Part shown: in pieces, positions 49,307-57,534 of the stretch
Numbering within the stretch: position 1 is the first letter of the stretch
Layout of the letters: every line of letters starts with the position of its first letter
Source of the DNA: Primorskyibacter flagellatus
GTDB taxonomy: Bacteria > Pseudomonadota > Alphaproteobacteria > Rhodobacterales > Rhodobacteraceae
Assembly (NCBI RefSeq): GCF_900176485.1
Contig: NZ_FWYD01000005.1
Coordinates: 124,001-188,000 of the forward strand
DNA length: 64,000 nt
Direction: 5' to 3'
Made by a program: the position numbers and the translations under genes
The notes under the pieces: model-generated
What the model saw: the letters and a program-made list of their open reading frames with translations, nothing else
What the model was told of the DNA's origin: nothing
Databases searched by the model: none

Positions 49307-49918
49307 GTGGCCAATACTCTGTATCAGGGCGATCTGCCTGATGACTTGCAGCTCGGGCCTGTTGTTGCAATTGATTGCGAGACGATGGGCCTGCATCCGC
49401 ATCGTGACAGGCTGTGTGTCGTACAACTGTCGGACGGCGACGGCAACGCGCATTTGGTACAGATCGCCAAGGGTCAAAGCGCAGCGCCGAACCTGTGCCG
49501 GATGCTGGAGGATCCAGAGGTCCTGAAGCTGTTCCATTTTGGCCGGTTTGACATCGCTGCATTATACAATGCGTTTGGCGCGCTGACGGCACCGGTCTAC
49601 TGCACCAAGATCGCATCCAAACTGGTGCGTACCTATACGGACCGACATGGGCTCAAGAACCTGTTGCAAGAACTGCTGAACATCGACATTTCCAAACAAC
49701 AGCAATCGAGCGATTGGGGCGCTGATGAATTGAGCCGCGCGCAGATCGACTATGCGGCTTCCGACGTCTTGTATCTGCACCGTCTGCGCGAGGCGTTGGA
49801 CATGATGCTTGCACGCGAAGGGCGCAGTGAAATGGCGCAGGCATGTTATGACTTCCTGCCGATGCGGGCGAAGCTGGACCTTGCCGGCTGGCCCGAAATC
49901 GACATCTTCTCGCACTGA
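49307..49918 (+). CDS. rnd: Ribonuclease D (short form, exonuclease domain only)
   Basis: A 203-residue DEDD-family 3'-5' exoribonuclease. Motif I is IDCETMGL, motif II FHFGRFDIAALYNAFG, and motif III YAASDVLYLHRL (Y-x3-D). It lacks the HRDC domains of the about 375-residue E. coli enzyme, a short form I believe is common in Rhodobacterales. The start is GTG at 49307, seven bases after AGGAG. It leads into lptC 11 bp downstream, so it may be in the same transcript as the Lpt genes. Confidence 0.9.
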   Translation: MANTLYQGDLPDDLQLGPVVAIDCETMGLHPHRDRLCVVQLSDGDGNAHLVQIAKGQSAAPNLCRMLEDPEVLKLFHFGRFDIAALYNAFGALTAPVYCTKIASKLVRTYTDRHGLKNLLQELLNIDISKQQQSSDWGADELSRAQIDYAASDVLYLHRLREALDMMLAREGRSEMAQACYDFLPMRAKLDLAGWPEIDIFSH

Positions 49919-49929
49919 TCGGCCTTGGA

Positions 49930-50535
49930 ATGGCGCGGTCAAGCGGCACATATTCACGCGTCATCGCTTGGTTGAAGATCCTCTTGCCGCTTATCGCGTT
50001 GGGTTTGTTGTCGACGGTGTTCTTGCTGTCGACAGAAATCGACCCAGGCGCGGACCTGCCGTTCAGTAATGCTGAGATGGCCGACCGTGCGTCATCGCAG
50101 CAGGTGACGGCACCTTATTTCTCGGGCGCGACCAGCAGCGGTGCCTTGTTGACCATCACCGCCGAAAGCGCGCGCCCCGACCCGGAAGAGGCGGGCCGCG
50201 CCTTTGCGTCCTCTGTGATCGCGCGCATGAAGATGAAGGACGAAAGTCAGATCATGCTGAACGCCCACAGCGCCACGTTCAGCGATCTTGACGACACGGC
50301 AATATTGTCCGGTGAGGTGTTGATCGAAAGCTCAACCGGCTATGTTATGACAACGCAAGAGCTTTCCGCCTCACTCAGTCGGATCGAGGCGGAAAGCGCC
50401 GGGCCGGTCGAAGCGACGGGTCCGGCTGGGACACTCAATGCCGGGCGGATGCGCATAGAGACGATCGAAAACGGCGAGGACGTTCGTTTGCTGTTCACCG
50501 ATGGCGTAAAACTGGTATACGATCCGCAAAACTAG
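49930..50535 (+). CDS. lptC: LPS export ABC transporter periplasmic protein LptC
   Basis: A 201-residue bitopic protein with one N-terminal membrane anchor (about residues 12-33, WLKILLPLIALGLLSTVFLL) and a periplasmic beta-jellyroll that accepts lipopolysaccharide from LptB2FG and passes it to LptA. The jellyroll pattern is seen in LTITAESARPD, IMLNAHSATFSDLDDTAILSGEVLIESSTGYVMTT (read as repeated strands) and LNAGRMRIE. The ribosome site is weak. The position before lptA and lptB secures the name. Confidence 0.9.
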   Translation: MARSSGTYSRVIAWLKILLPLIALGLLSTVFLLSTEIDPGADLPFSNAEMADRASSQQVTAPYFSGATSSGALLTITAESARPDPEEAGRAFASSVIARMKMKDESQIMLNAHSATFSDLDDTAILSGEVLIESSTGYVMTTQELSASLSRIEAESAGPVEATGPAGTLNAGRMRIETIENGEDVRLLFTDGVKLVYDPQN

Positions 50536-50548
50536 AAAGAATTGACCC

Positions 50549-51034
50549 ATGTTGCCGATCCGTCCCGCGCTTTTGGCGCTCGCTCTTATCCTGCCGTTGC
50601 CGGTTTACGCGCAGGGGGCCAATGTCGCGTTTGGCGCGTCTCGGGACAGTTCGGGCCCGGTTGAGGTCACAGCCGATAATCTGTCGGTCAATCAATCGGA
50701 TGGCACCGCCCTGTATACAGGCAATGTTGTCATTGGTCAGGGCGACATGCGGCTCGCGGCACCGCGGGTTCTGGTGGTCTTCGCGGAAGACAACAGCAAG
50801 ATCGAACGACTTGAAGCGACCGGCGGCGTGACCCTTGTCAGTGGAGAGGATGCGGCCGAGGCCGAGCGCGCCGATTATGATATTGACGGCGGAACCATCG
50901 ACATGGCTGGAAACGTTCTGCTGACGCAAGGCCCAAGTGCCGTGACGTCAGAGCGTATGCGCGTCGATCTGGACGCGGGCACTGCGCAGATGAGCGGTCG
51001 GGTGAAGACCATTCTGCAAAACGGCGATCAGTAA
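50549..51034 (+). CDS. lptA: LPS transport periplasmic protein LptA
   Basis: A 161-residue periplasmic OstA-like protein with a signal peptide (LLALALILPLPVYAQG, cleavage near residue 22). The jellyroll pattern PVEVTADNLSVNQSDGTALYTGNVVIGQGDMRL is typical of LptA bridging units. It forms the periplasmic bridge for LPS from LptC to LptD. The stop overlaps the lptB start by one base (TAATG), so they are translationally coupled. Confidence 0.92.
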   Translation: MLPIRPALLALALILPLPVYAQGANVAFGASRDSSGPVEVTADNLSVNQSDGTALYTGNVVIGQGDMRLAAPRVLVVFAEDNSKIERLEATGGVTLVSGEDAAEAERADYDIDGGTIDMAGNVLLTQGPSAVTSERMRVDLDAGTAQMSGRVKTILQNGDQ

Positions 51035-51792
51035 TGACGCCCCCGGAACTGAAAGTGACCGAGGGCGGAAACGGATTGCGTGTTGAACACTTGCGGAAAA
51101 GTTATCGCAAGCGCGTGGTGATCCGCGATGTCAGCCTGAATTTACGGCGCGGCGAGGTTGTGGGCCTGCTTGGGCCCAACGGGTCTGGCAAGACCACGAC
51201 ATTTTATGCCATCGCAGGTCTGGTCAGTCCGGAAGGTGGGCAAGTCACGATCGACGGGCGCGACGCAACCTACCTTCCAATGTACCGCCGTGCAAAATAT
51301 GGCATCGGCTATCTTCCACAGGAAATGTCGATTTTTCGAGGCCTCTCGGTCGAGGACAACATTGCGGCCATTCTTGACATCAGCCAATCGGACCACCACA
51401 AGCAGCGCGAACGCTTGGAGGAATTGCTGAGCGAGTTCTCCATTGAGCATTTGCGCCGTGCGCCAGCATTGGCCCTGTCAGGGGGCGAGCGTCGCCGGGT
51501 CGAGATTGCCCGCTGCCTGGCCGCCGATCCCAAATATCTGCTGCTGGACGAACCGTTTGCTGGCGTCGACCCGATTTCCGTCAATGAGATCCGCCATCTT
51601 GTTGCCGACCTGAAAAAACGCGGCATCGGCGTGCTGATCACCGATCACAACGTCCGCGAAACGCTGGAAATCGTCGATCGCGCCTACATTCTGCATGATG
51701 GCACGGTGTTGATGTCGGGAACGCCGGAAGAGGTTGTTCAGAACGAAAACGTGCGGCGCGTCTACCTTGGCGATAATTTCAAAATCTCATGA
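51034..51792 (+). CDS. lptB: LPS export ABC transporter ATP-binding protein LptB
   Basis: A 252-residue ATPase powering LPS extraction from the inner membrane with LptF and LptG. Walker A is GPNGSGKTT, the Q-loop is in YLPQEMSIFRGLSVEDNI, the signature is LSGGERRRVEIARCL, Walker B is YLLLDEPFAGVDP and the switch His is in ITDHNVRETL. All are intact. In gammaproteobacteria rpoN follows; here the next gene is hpf after a 264-bp gap. Confidence 0.96.
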   Translation: MTPPELKVTEGGNGLRVEHLRKSYRKRVVIRDVSLNLRRGEVVGLLGPNGSGKTTTFYAIAGLVSPEGGQVTIDGRDATYLPMYRRAKYGIGYLPQEMSIFRGLSVEDNIAAILDISQSDHHKQRERLEELLSEFSIEHLRRAPALALSGGERRRVEIARCLAADPKYLLLDEPFAGVDPISVNEIRHLVADLKKRGIGVLITDHNVRETLEIVDRAYILHDGTVLMSGTPEEVVQNENVRRVYLGDNFKIS

Positions 51793-51896
51793 CGTCGCCG
51801 ATCGTCCAACTTCAAGGGCAATTTTTCTACTAAATTTGCACGGATCCGGGCCGGATTCGATTGACAGTTGACCTGCGTCTCGCCTCAAATAGGACC

Positions 51897-51971
51897 ATGA
51901 CAACACTGAGAAAGACCATCATGCTCTGCATCTCGGTTTCTCCGGAGGAAAGCCAATGCTCTTTTCAGTGA
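51897..51971 (+). CDS. Possible 24-codon leader ORF before hpf
   Basis: ATG at 51897 opens a 24-residue frame (MTTLRKTIMLCISVSPEESQ...) with AGGA very close upstream. It contains the strong ribosome site of the next small frame inside its coding sequence and ends at TGA overlapping an ATG (TGATG). It may be a translational control element rather than a functional peptide. Confidence 0.2.
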   Translation: MTTLRKTIMLCISVSPEESQCSFQ

Positions 51972-52117
51972 TGTTTTTCCCCGCTTTGGACCTGACGTAT
52001 TATGGACCTCCCCCATGCGTCTCATGTCCGAAGTGTCAGATAAGAAGGATCTCAGGATGCTCTACCAGATCACAGGCAAACATATCGATGTCGGCGAAGC
52101 CCTGCAAACGCATGTAA
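51956..52117 (+). CDS. Possible 53-codon leader ORF overlapping the hpf start
   Basis: ATG 51956 stands seven bases after a perfect GGAGG (51944-51948), a better ribosome site than that of hpf itself. The frame (MLFSVMFFPALDLTYYGPPP then Cys-rich) is out of register with hpf and ends 60 bases inside it. Its translation would occupy the hpf initiation region and so could control HPF synthesis. Coding value is unproved. Confidence 0.3.
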   Translation: MLFSVMFFPALDLTYYGPPPCVSCPKCQIRRISGCSTRSQANISMSAKPCKRM

Positions 52118-52620
52118 AGAACGAACTGAACTCGGTTGTTCAGAAATATGCAGAACGCCCAACCGACGCGAATGTCGTTTTTTCCAAGAGCGCCCATGAA
52201 TTTGTCTGCGAGGCGACGGTGCATCTGTCGACCGGGCTGACCGCGACTGCCAAGGCCTATGCCACTGAAATATATTCGGCTTTTGATGATTGCGCCGAGA
52301 AGATGGAGAAACAGCTCCGGCGGTACAAGCGCCGTTTGAAAGACCATCACAAGGACCGTTCGGTACCCGTTGAACTTTTCGGGGCGGCCTCGTATATCCT
52401 CGCCAGCGATTCTGAGTCGGAAGAGTCGGAAACAGACACGTTGCAACCGATCATCGTGGCAGAGATGGAAACCAAGATACCCTCTCTGACCGTGGGTGAG
52501 GCGGTCATGCAGATGGAGCTTGCCGGTGCGCCGGTCCTTGTGTTCCGAAACGAAAAGAAGGACGGGGTGAACGTCGTATACCGCCGTGAAGACGGCAATA
52601 TCGGCTGGATCGACCCGTAA
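52057..52620 (+). CDS. hpf: Ribosome hibernation-promoting factor, long form
   Basis: A 187-residue long-type HPF that pairs 70S ribosomes into inactive 100S dimers in stationary phase. The N-terminal S30AE domain (MLYQITGKHIDVGEALQTHVKNEL to about residue 95, with the basic EKQLRRYKRRLKDHH helix) and the C-terminal dimerisation domain (IVAEMETKIPSLTVGEAVMQMEL to the end) are joined by an acidic linker (ASDSESEESETD). ATG 52057 is chosen because relatives begin here and AAGGATCTCAGG precedes it; an in-frame ATG 14 codons earlier is possible. Two small frames overlap its leader. It is followed by ptsN. Confidence 0.94.
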   Translation: MLYQITGKHIDVGEALQTHVKNELNSVVQKYAERPTDANVVFSKSAHEFVCEATVHLSTGLTATAKAYATEIYSAFDDCAEKMEKQLRRYKRRLKDHHKDRSVPVELFGAASYILASDSESEESETDTLQPIIVAEMETKIPSLTVGEAVMQMELAGAPVLVFRNEKKDGVNVVYRREDGNIGWIDP

Positions 52621-52680
52621 TCGACCACTTCGGCAGCACGCCAGCAGGCTGTGTCAAAGCGCCGGTAAGACAGGCATGTA

Positions 52681-53145
52681 ATGAACTTTCTCAAGCTTTT
52701 GAAACCGGAGGCGGTCAAGGTTATTGGCGCAGCTTCCAGCAAGAAACGATTGATGCATGATCTGGCTGACCTGGCAGAGGCTGCTTACGGCATCAGCGCC
52801 CCCGCGGCGGTCGAGGCGCTGATGGAGCGTGAAAGCCTTGGCCCAACGGGTGTGGGGCAAGGCGTTGCGCTGCCGCATGCACGCATTCCGGAACTGTCTG
52901 ACGTGGTCGGCGTCTTTATCCTGTTGGACAAGCCGATCAACTTCGAATCCGTCGACCGACAACCGGTCGATGTAGTTTTTGGATTATTCGCGCCCGAGGA
53001 TGCCGGCGTTGAACATCTCAAGGCCTTGGCGTTGGTTTCGCGGACGTTGCGGGAGGCGTCAGTTTGCGCAAAACTGCGGGCCAATCCGGATGCTGCGACG
53101 CTGTACACGATCCTGACCGAAGGCGAGTCGGTCGCTATCGCGTAG
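52681..53145 (+). CDS. ptsN: Nitrogen PTS enzyme IIA (PtsN)
   Basis: A 154-residue EIIA-Ntr phosphocarrier, phosphorylated on His66 (GVALPHARIPEL) by the NPr/EI-Ntr chain and signalling nitrogen, potassium and cell-envelope status. ESLGPTGVGQGVALPHAR is the family hallmark. The hpf-ptsN order is conserved in proteobacteria. It is convergent with the sulfotransferase gene, 72 bp apart. Confidence 0.94.
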   Translation: MNFLKLLKPEAVKVIGAASSKKRLMHDLADLAEAAYGISAPAAVEALMERESLGPTGVGQGVALPHARIPELSDVVGVFILLDKPINFESVDRQPVDVVFGLFAPEDAGVEHLKALALVSRTLREASVCAKLRANPDAATLYTILTEGESVAIA

Positions 53146-53217
53146 CTGCCCAGAGACATAACTGAAACCTTGCGCGGCGGCTCCTTAGCTGGGGCGCGCC
53201 GTTTCTGACGATGGTTC

Positions 53218-54648
53218 TCAGGGGCTCCAATCGCTGAAGCCAAAGATCAAATAATCACGGTAGTAAGCGTCGCGTGCCAGTGCCTCTAGCTGGGTGCTGT
53301 AGATCTCTTGCAGGGTGAAAGGCTCATCCGGGCTGGCGTCTTCGGTGTCGGGTGGCGCATGGTGGCCGACCTGCATAGCAAGGGCAGGAAGATAAACGGA
53401 CATTTCCTCCTCTCGTACAATCATGTCAGGGAGGGCAAAAGTGCTCATGTCTTGTAGACATTGCGCCTGACTGGCCCAATGGGCATCCACACGAATAGCG
53501 GTCTGACCATTCAGGTTGGCCTTCAAGAATTTCAGAAACGCAGCAAACGCGGTCTGGTGAGCGTTGGCGTCGTAGCGCGAATCTGACGGATCATCCGGCA
53601 GGTCTAATCCGTGGACACGTTGCAGGGCCTGCCGAATTTTCGCAAAATTGCCCGGTCCGCGGGCCAGGATTTTCGTGCAGAACGCGGTATGGGCGCGCAA
53701 TAGCGGATGCCGGATCACGGCAAAGCTGCGATGGCCGGGCTTTGCCTTCATCCATTTGCGCAGGCTATTTTGCGAGAACCGAGTCTGTAACGCGTTCCTG
53801 CCAGCGCCATCCAGCGATGCCAGCCATTCCAGTACCACTTCTTCCGGGCCCGACCGGATCGGCAGGTAAAGCAGCGCGCTGGCTGGCGCGGCGACATAAC
53901 GGGGAACCTGCGGGCCGCGCCGCGGTTCGAAATTCGGCGTACGCGTCAGGTTGAAGCGATCCAGGTTGGCCAAGGCAGCTTCCATCTCCGGGAAATTCGC
54001 AACCTTGTCGGCAAGCGGTTCGGGGTTCTGACGCTTCAGCTTTTTGTCCAACCCTTCAAGACGGTCAGCCACGCCCAGCCACGCTGCCAGCCCGTTCATC
54101 ACCGCAATGTCCTGCAAATCCTCAAACGCGACGTAAAAGGCGGTCTGGCCCGTCGTTTGCAGCGCCTTAAGCAGGCGAACCTGAAATGCTTGCAAGCGGG
54201 TCAGGTATTCTTTGAATTCTTCGGCATCAAACCAGGCAGGACTGTCTTTTCGTTTCTCGACATTGGTCAGCTTCCACTGGCCGGTGGCTTTGGCGATCTT
54301 CCAGCTTGTGTAGCTTTCGATCGGGTTGCGTGTCAGAACAATCTTTGCACATCGTGGATCGTTCAGGATCAGATCAAGCGCGCCGGGATGATGATCGTGG
54401 AAGAAGCGAAACCCGCCAATCCCCTTGGTTTTGTCGCGGATCACCTCAATCAGGTGGCCGGGGTCACGGTCGCGTTGAGCAAGGGTGACATCTAGAATGT
54501 CTTCCGAATTCGGATAGCCGATGAAACTGGGGTTGAAGGCTTCGCCATGACAGGTGAGGCCGTCGAATTGGTTAAGGTTTGCCTCGAGAAAGTTGGACCC
54601 GGTGCGCATCTCTGCAAACACCACGAAATAGTCGAATTGCGCGGCCAT
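53218..54648 (-). CDS. Double-domain sulfotransferase family protein
   Basis: A 476-residue cytoplasmic protein with two sulfotransferase-like regions. The N-terminal one (about 1-230) has a PAPS 5'-phosphosulfate loop FAEMRTGSNFLEANL, as in NodH/Stf0-type enzymes, and the 3'-phosphate motif VLTRNPIESYTSWK at 104-117. The second (about 250-470) starts YLPIRSGPEE and has FAVIRHPLLRAHTAFC at 309-324, as in carbohydrate sulfotransferase family 2. Such enzymes move sulfate from PAPS to sugars. It follows the GT14 gene by 3 bp in a glycan operon, and cysQ nearby can remove the PAP formed. The target is probably a surface glycan. Whether both domains are active is unknown. Confidence 0.8.
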   Translation of the reverse strand: MAAQFDYFVVFAEMRTGSNFLEANLNQFDGLTCHGEAFNPSFIGYPNSEDILDVTLAQRDRDPGHLIEVIRDKTKGIGGFRFFHDHHPGALDLILNDPRCAKIVLTRNPIESYTSWKIAKATGQWKLTNVEKRKDSPAWFDAEEFKEYLTRLQAFQVRLLKALQTTGQTAFYVAFEDLQDIAVMNGLAAWLGVADRLEGLDKKLKRQNPEPLADKVANFPEMEAALANLDRFNLTRTPNFEPRRGPQVPRYVAAPASALLYLPIRSGPEEVVLEWLASLDGAGRNALQTRFSQNSLRKWMKAKPGHRSFAVIRHPLLRAHTAFCTKILARGPGNFAKIRQALQRVHGLDLPDDPSDSRYDANAHQTAFAAFLKFLKANLNGQTAIRVDAHWASQAQCLQDMSTFALPDMIVREEEMSVYLPALAMQVGHHAPPDTEDASPDEPFTLQEIYSTQLEALARDAYYRDYLIFGFSDWSP

Positions 54649-54651
54649 CCT

Positions 54652-56346
54652 CTATCGTACCAGATACGGTTTTTGAGGCAAAGATTGTGCATTCATCGGT
54701 TCAGGATTTACCGGAAAGTTGCCTGTCAACTTGGGCTGGACACCCTGATTTTTCAAGTTTTGAAGGAATTGACCAAATCCGGTCAGGTCGGCCATCCGGG
54801 GCGCTTCTGCCAGCCGTTGCGATGGTTTCTGACTCATCTCATCGATGATGGTTTGCAATAAGCCAATTGGCGCAGCAATGAACTCTGCCAAGGTCCAAAT
54901 CCTGACCCGCGCTTTGGCCTCCGGGCTGCGTAAGATCGCAAGATGTTCGGCTTCGACCTGCTGTAGCTTGGTCGCATCTTTGCGGATGTCGGCGAAATCA
55001 ACATTCGATTTGAACAGCGGAATGGCCCATGCGCCGCTGATGACGGACACTTGCGCGTTGCGATCGAAAGCGATGGTTTCGCGAATCCGTTGATCGTCGG
55101 TCGGTCCAAACAGGAAACATTGCCGTTCGCCGCGCGTGTTCCACAGCAGATTGGTCAAAAAGGCGGCACAATTGGCATCGCGCAATGCGGCGCTATCAGA
55201 CAGGCCGCCAGCCACGATGGTTTTCCCACCCGCAAATTCAACGCGATCTCGTGCAAACAGGTGGCCGTGCAAACGGGTTCCGGTTGTCCGGTTCATCCAG
55301 TCTGAAAAATCTTCGAACAGGTCGGAAAACCCATGAAAAACAGAATATTTTGCAGCGGTGCCGCTGGCGTAACCACTCCGCGGAAAACGGCTTTGCATAT
55401 ATAGGCCGGAACGTCCGCGGGTCCGCCGCTGCACCGCTTTGGCAAAGATGCGATCAACCTTGCCAAGATCCGGCTCGGTTCTGTTCATGTCGTTGCCGGG
55501 CGCGGCCAGGAATGCATCGTAGAGTTTATTCGCGCGCGGCCAGATCTTGCGTGCAACGAAACAGTCCGACCGCCGCAGAAGCCGCAAATGGTCGTCGTAA
55601 AAGATGTGAGGTCTGCCCGGAAAATCAAACTTGGACAGTGTCAAAGAGCGGCTTTCCAGCGCAACGGAATAACGGCGCGCAAGTGTTTGAAAGTAACTCT
55701 CGTCCGGTATCCAGACCCGTTTGAAATACTTGTCGAACACGGGCCGTTTGGGATCTTGCAGAATGGCTGATAGTGTCTGTCGCGTCAGGCACCACCACTG
55801 GCTTCCCATATGCGGCACGATTCCGTCGGGTATGTTTCGCTTGAACCCGATACGGCGCTGAAGATCGACATACTTATCGAACAGATAGCGATGCCTTTTC
55901 CACGAAAACGGGAACCTTAAGGTAAAGCGTTCCTCGTCCAGCCCGCCAACCGGCCAAAGCACCGTCGCGACATTCGCGCTTTCGATGAAATCGGTCTGAG
56001 GTCGCTCTGCCAGATAAGAGATCAGGTCTTCGACGGGGCGCAACGGCAGGCACGCACCGGAGGTCAGATAGACGTGCCGAATTTCCTTGAAAGAGGACAG
56101 CATGATCTCGCTGGCATCCTGAACGGCAGAAACAAGACCCCATGTGCCCCATTCGCAACGGTGGCGCGGCGCGAATTTCAGCGTTGCGACGTCAGACAGG
56201 GCCGCAGCGAATTTTTCATACCGAGCGAGCGGCAGCGCTTTATCGACATGAATCACCACGGGACAGCCCGCCCGAGCCCAGTGGCGCGCCACTTGTTCGG
56301 CCCGATCGAACGCGGTGTGCACAAGCATGATGATGCCGACAGTCAT
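54652..56346 (-). CDS. GT14 (core-2/I-branching type) glycosyltransferase with DUF5927 C-terminus
   Basis: A 564-residue glycosyltransferase. The N-terminal about 270 residues follow the GT14 beta-1,6-N-acetylglucosaminyltransferase pattern: VVIHVDKALP, YLTSGACLPLRP, GSQWWCLTR and WIPDESYFQTLARR (catalytic Glu region). The C-terminal about 280 residues match what I know as DUF5927, found attached to this family mainly in Rhodobacterales. The start overlaps the GT2 stop by 4 bp and the sulfotransferase follows by 3 bp, making a tight operon. The product linkage is inferred from the family, not proven. Confidence 0.88.
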   Translation of the reverse strand: MTVGIIMLVHTAFDRAEQVARHWARAGCPVVIHVDKALPLARYEKFAAALSDVATLKFAPRHRCEWGTWGLVSAVQDASEIMLSSFKEIRHVYLTSGACLPLRPVEDLISYLAERPQTDFIESANVATVLWPVGGLDEERFTLRFPFSWKRHRYLFDKYVDLQRRIGFKRNIPDGIVPHMGSQWWCLTRQTLSAILQDPKRPVFDKYFKRVWIPDESYFQTLARRYSVALESRSLTLSKFDFPGRPHIFYDDHLRLLRRSDCFVARKIWPRANKLYDAFLAAPGNDMNRTEPDLGKVDRIFAKAVQRRTRGRSGLYMQSRFPRSGYASGTAAKYSVFHGFSDLFEDFSDWMNRTTGTRLHGHLFARDRVEFAGGKTIVAGGLSDSAALRDANCAAFLTNLLWNTRGERQCFLFGPTDDQRIRETIAFDRNAQVSVISGAWAIPLFKSNVDFADIRKDATKLQQVEAEHLAILRSPEAKARVRIWTLAEFIAAPIGLLQTIIDEMSQKPSQRLAEAPRMADLTGFGQFLQNLKNQGVQPKLTGNFPVNPEPMNAQSLPQKPYLVR

Positions 56347-57353
56347 GCCCAGTTCCCTTTCGACATGAGACCCAACACTTCCAACTGTCTCCAGTTAATG
56401 TACTTCTCCGAGAATTCGCACCAAATGTCTGGATTATGCCGCAGCCGATCAGCATAGGCGATATATTCCTTTGACTTGGCGGAATGCTGTCCTCGGCTCA
56501 GCTCTTCTTCGGCTTTGGCAGCGAAGGTGTTGAGGAACTTCATATGCATCAGGATGCCGCTGGCTTTTTCACCACCACTTTTATCGTACACGATATTCAA
56601 CCCGCGCGGTAACAGCATATGGGTGGAACTGACATAGGCGTAACGTCGGTCCCATTTGACCAACGGCACCTTGTTAAGCGCTGGTGCCTGTTTCGGCTTG
56701 TCCGCAAAGAACACACGCGCACGCGGCCCACCCTGGATCCATAGGTTCCAAAAGTCGGGGTTACGTTGAATGGTGTAGTTCCCGGCATCAAACCACGGCG
56801 CGATTTCCAGCGGGTTCTGCCCGGCAGTGTAGGGGTGTGTTTTCAGCGGTCCTTTGGGGTACATGTCCAGAAGCATCGCGCCAAAAGACCGCACCGAGGA
56901 GCTGTCCAGCCAATCGGTCAGCGCCTGGATCGGTCGGGTATCGCAGAACGGGAAGACGAAGAATTCATCCGGATCCACCACCAATGCCCAATGACCATGG
57001 GCATATCTGCGCAGCAACCAATTCGTCCAATCAACGCCAAACCGGGCGGCCCTGTAGCTGTCTTTCGTGGTCCAAAGAGAGATGTCGGGCTGATCCTGCA
57101 AATACTCGCGCGTGCCATCACTGCTGTCATTGTCGACGATCAGGAAGTGGCGAACGCCAAGATCTCGATAATATTCCAGAAAATACGGCAGCCGGACCAG
57201 TTCATTGCGCATCGTTGAGACCAAGAGCATATCGCTGTCCCGGATCGCTCGGGTTCGGTCCGCTGCAATCGTCAAGCCAAGGCTTTTGCGGCGCGCGCGC
57301 ATCTGAAATTGTTTGCGCTTCAATCGCCGCCGATATGAATTGATCAACTTCAA
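56343..57353 (-). CDS. Glycosyltransferase family 2 protein (paralogue A)
   Basis: A 336-residue GT-A fold glycosyltransferase of the Glyco_tranf_2_4 type. TMRNELVRLPYFLEYYRDLGVRHFLIVDND is the N-terminal nucleotide-sugar region, LVVDPDEFFVFP carries the DxD metal motif, and the tail ends INWRQLEVLGLMSKGNW. The initiator is TTG at 57353 with GAGGGG six bases upstream; an ATG further upstream is followed at once by a stop. It is homologous over its whole length to the gene at 57535, so the two are tandem duplicates. It starts an operon with the GT14 and sulfotransferase genes. The upstream region has a 14-bp palindrome. Confidence 0.88.
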   Translation of the reverse strand: MKLINSYRRRLKRKQFQMRARRKSLGLTIAADRTRAIRDSDMLLVSTMRNELVRLPYFLEYYRDLGVRHFLIVDNDSSDGTREYLQDQPDISLWTTKDSYRAARFGVDWTNWLLRRYAHGHWALVVDPDEFFVFPFCDTRPIQALTDWLDSSSVRSFGAMLLDMYPKGPLKTHPYTAGQNPLEIAPWFDAGNYTIQRNPDFWNLWIQGGPRARVFFADKPKQAPALNKVPLVKWDRRYAYVSSTHMLLPRGLNIVYDKSGGEKASGILMHMKFLNTFAAKAEEELSRGQHSAKSKEYIAYADRLRHNPDIWCEFSEKYINWRQLEVLGLMSKGNWA

Positions 57354-57431
57354 TTCATGCCCCTCATGGCGACAGTTTCACGCCGCCGCTCTCCTTCTAC
57401 TCTGCACTGATTAACGCACTGTCGTATTTGA

Positions 57432-57445
57432 CTTAACAAGTTAAG
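57432..57445. promoter_or_regulatory. Palindrome CTTAAC-AA-GTTAAG before GT2 paralogue A
   Basis: A perfect 6-2-6 palindrome 79 bp before the gene start. A similar dyad stands before the paralogue (58688-58705), which makes a shared regulator possible. Confidence 0.4.
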
Positions 57446-57534
57446 AACCGCTTTGGTTGGGGGCAGAACGGCCATTCTGGTATTGTTAATTCAAAACATA
57501 GGCATATCGCGACGGCTCGTAAACCTGTTGCGTC

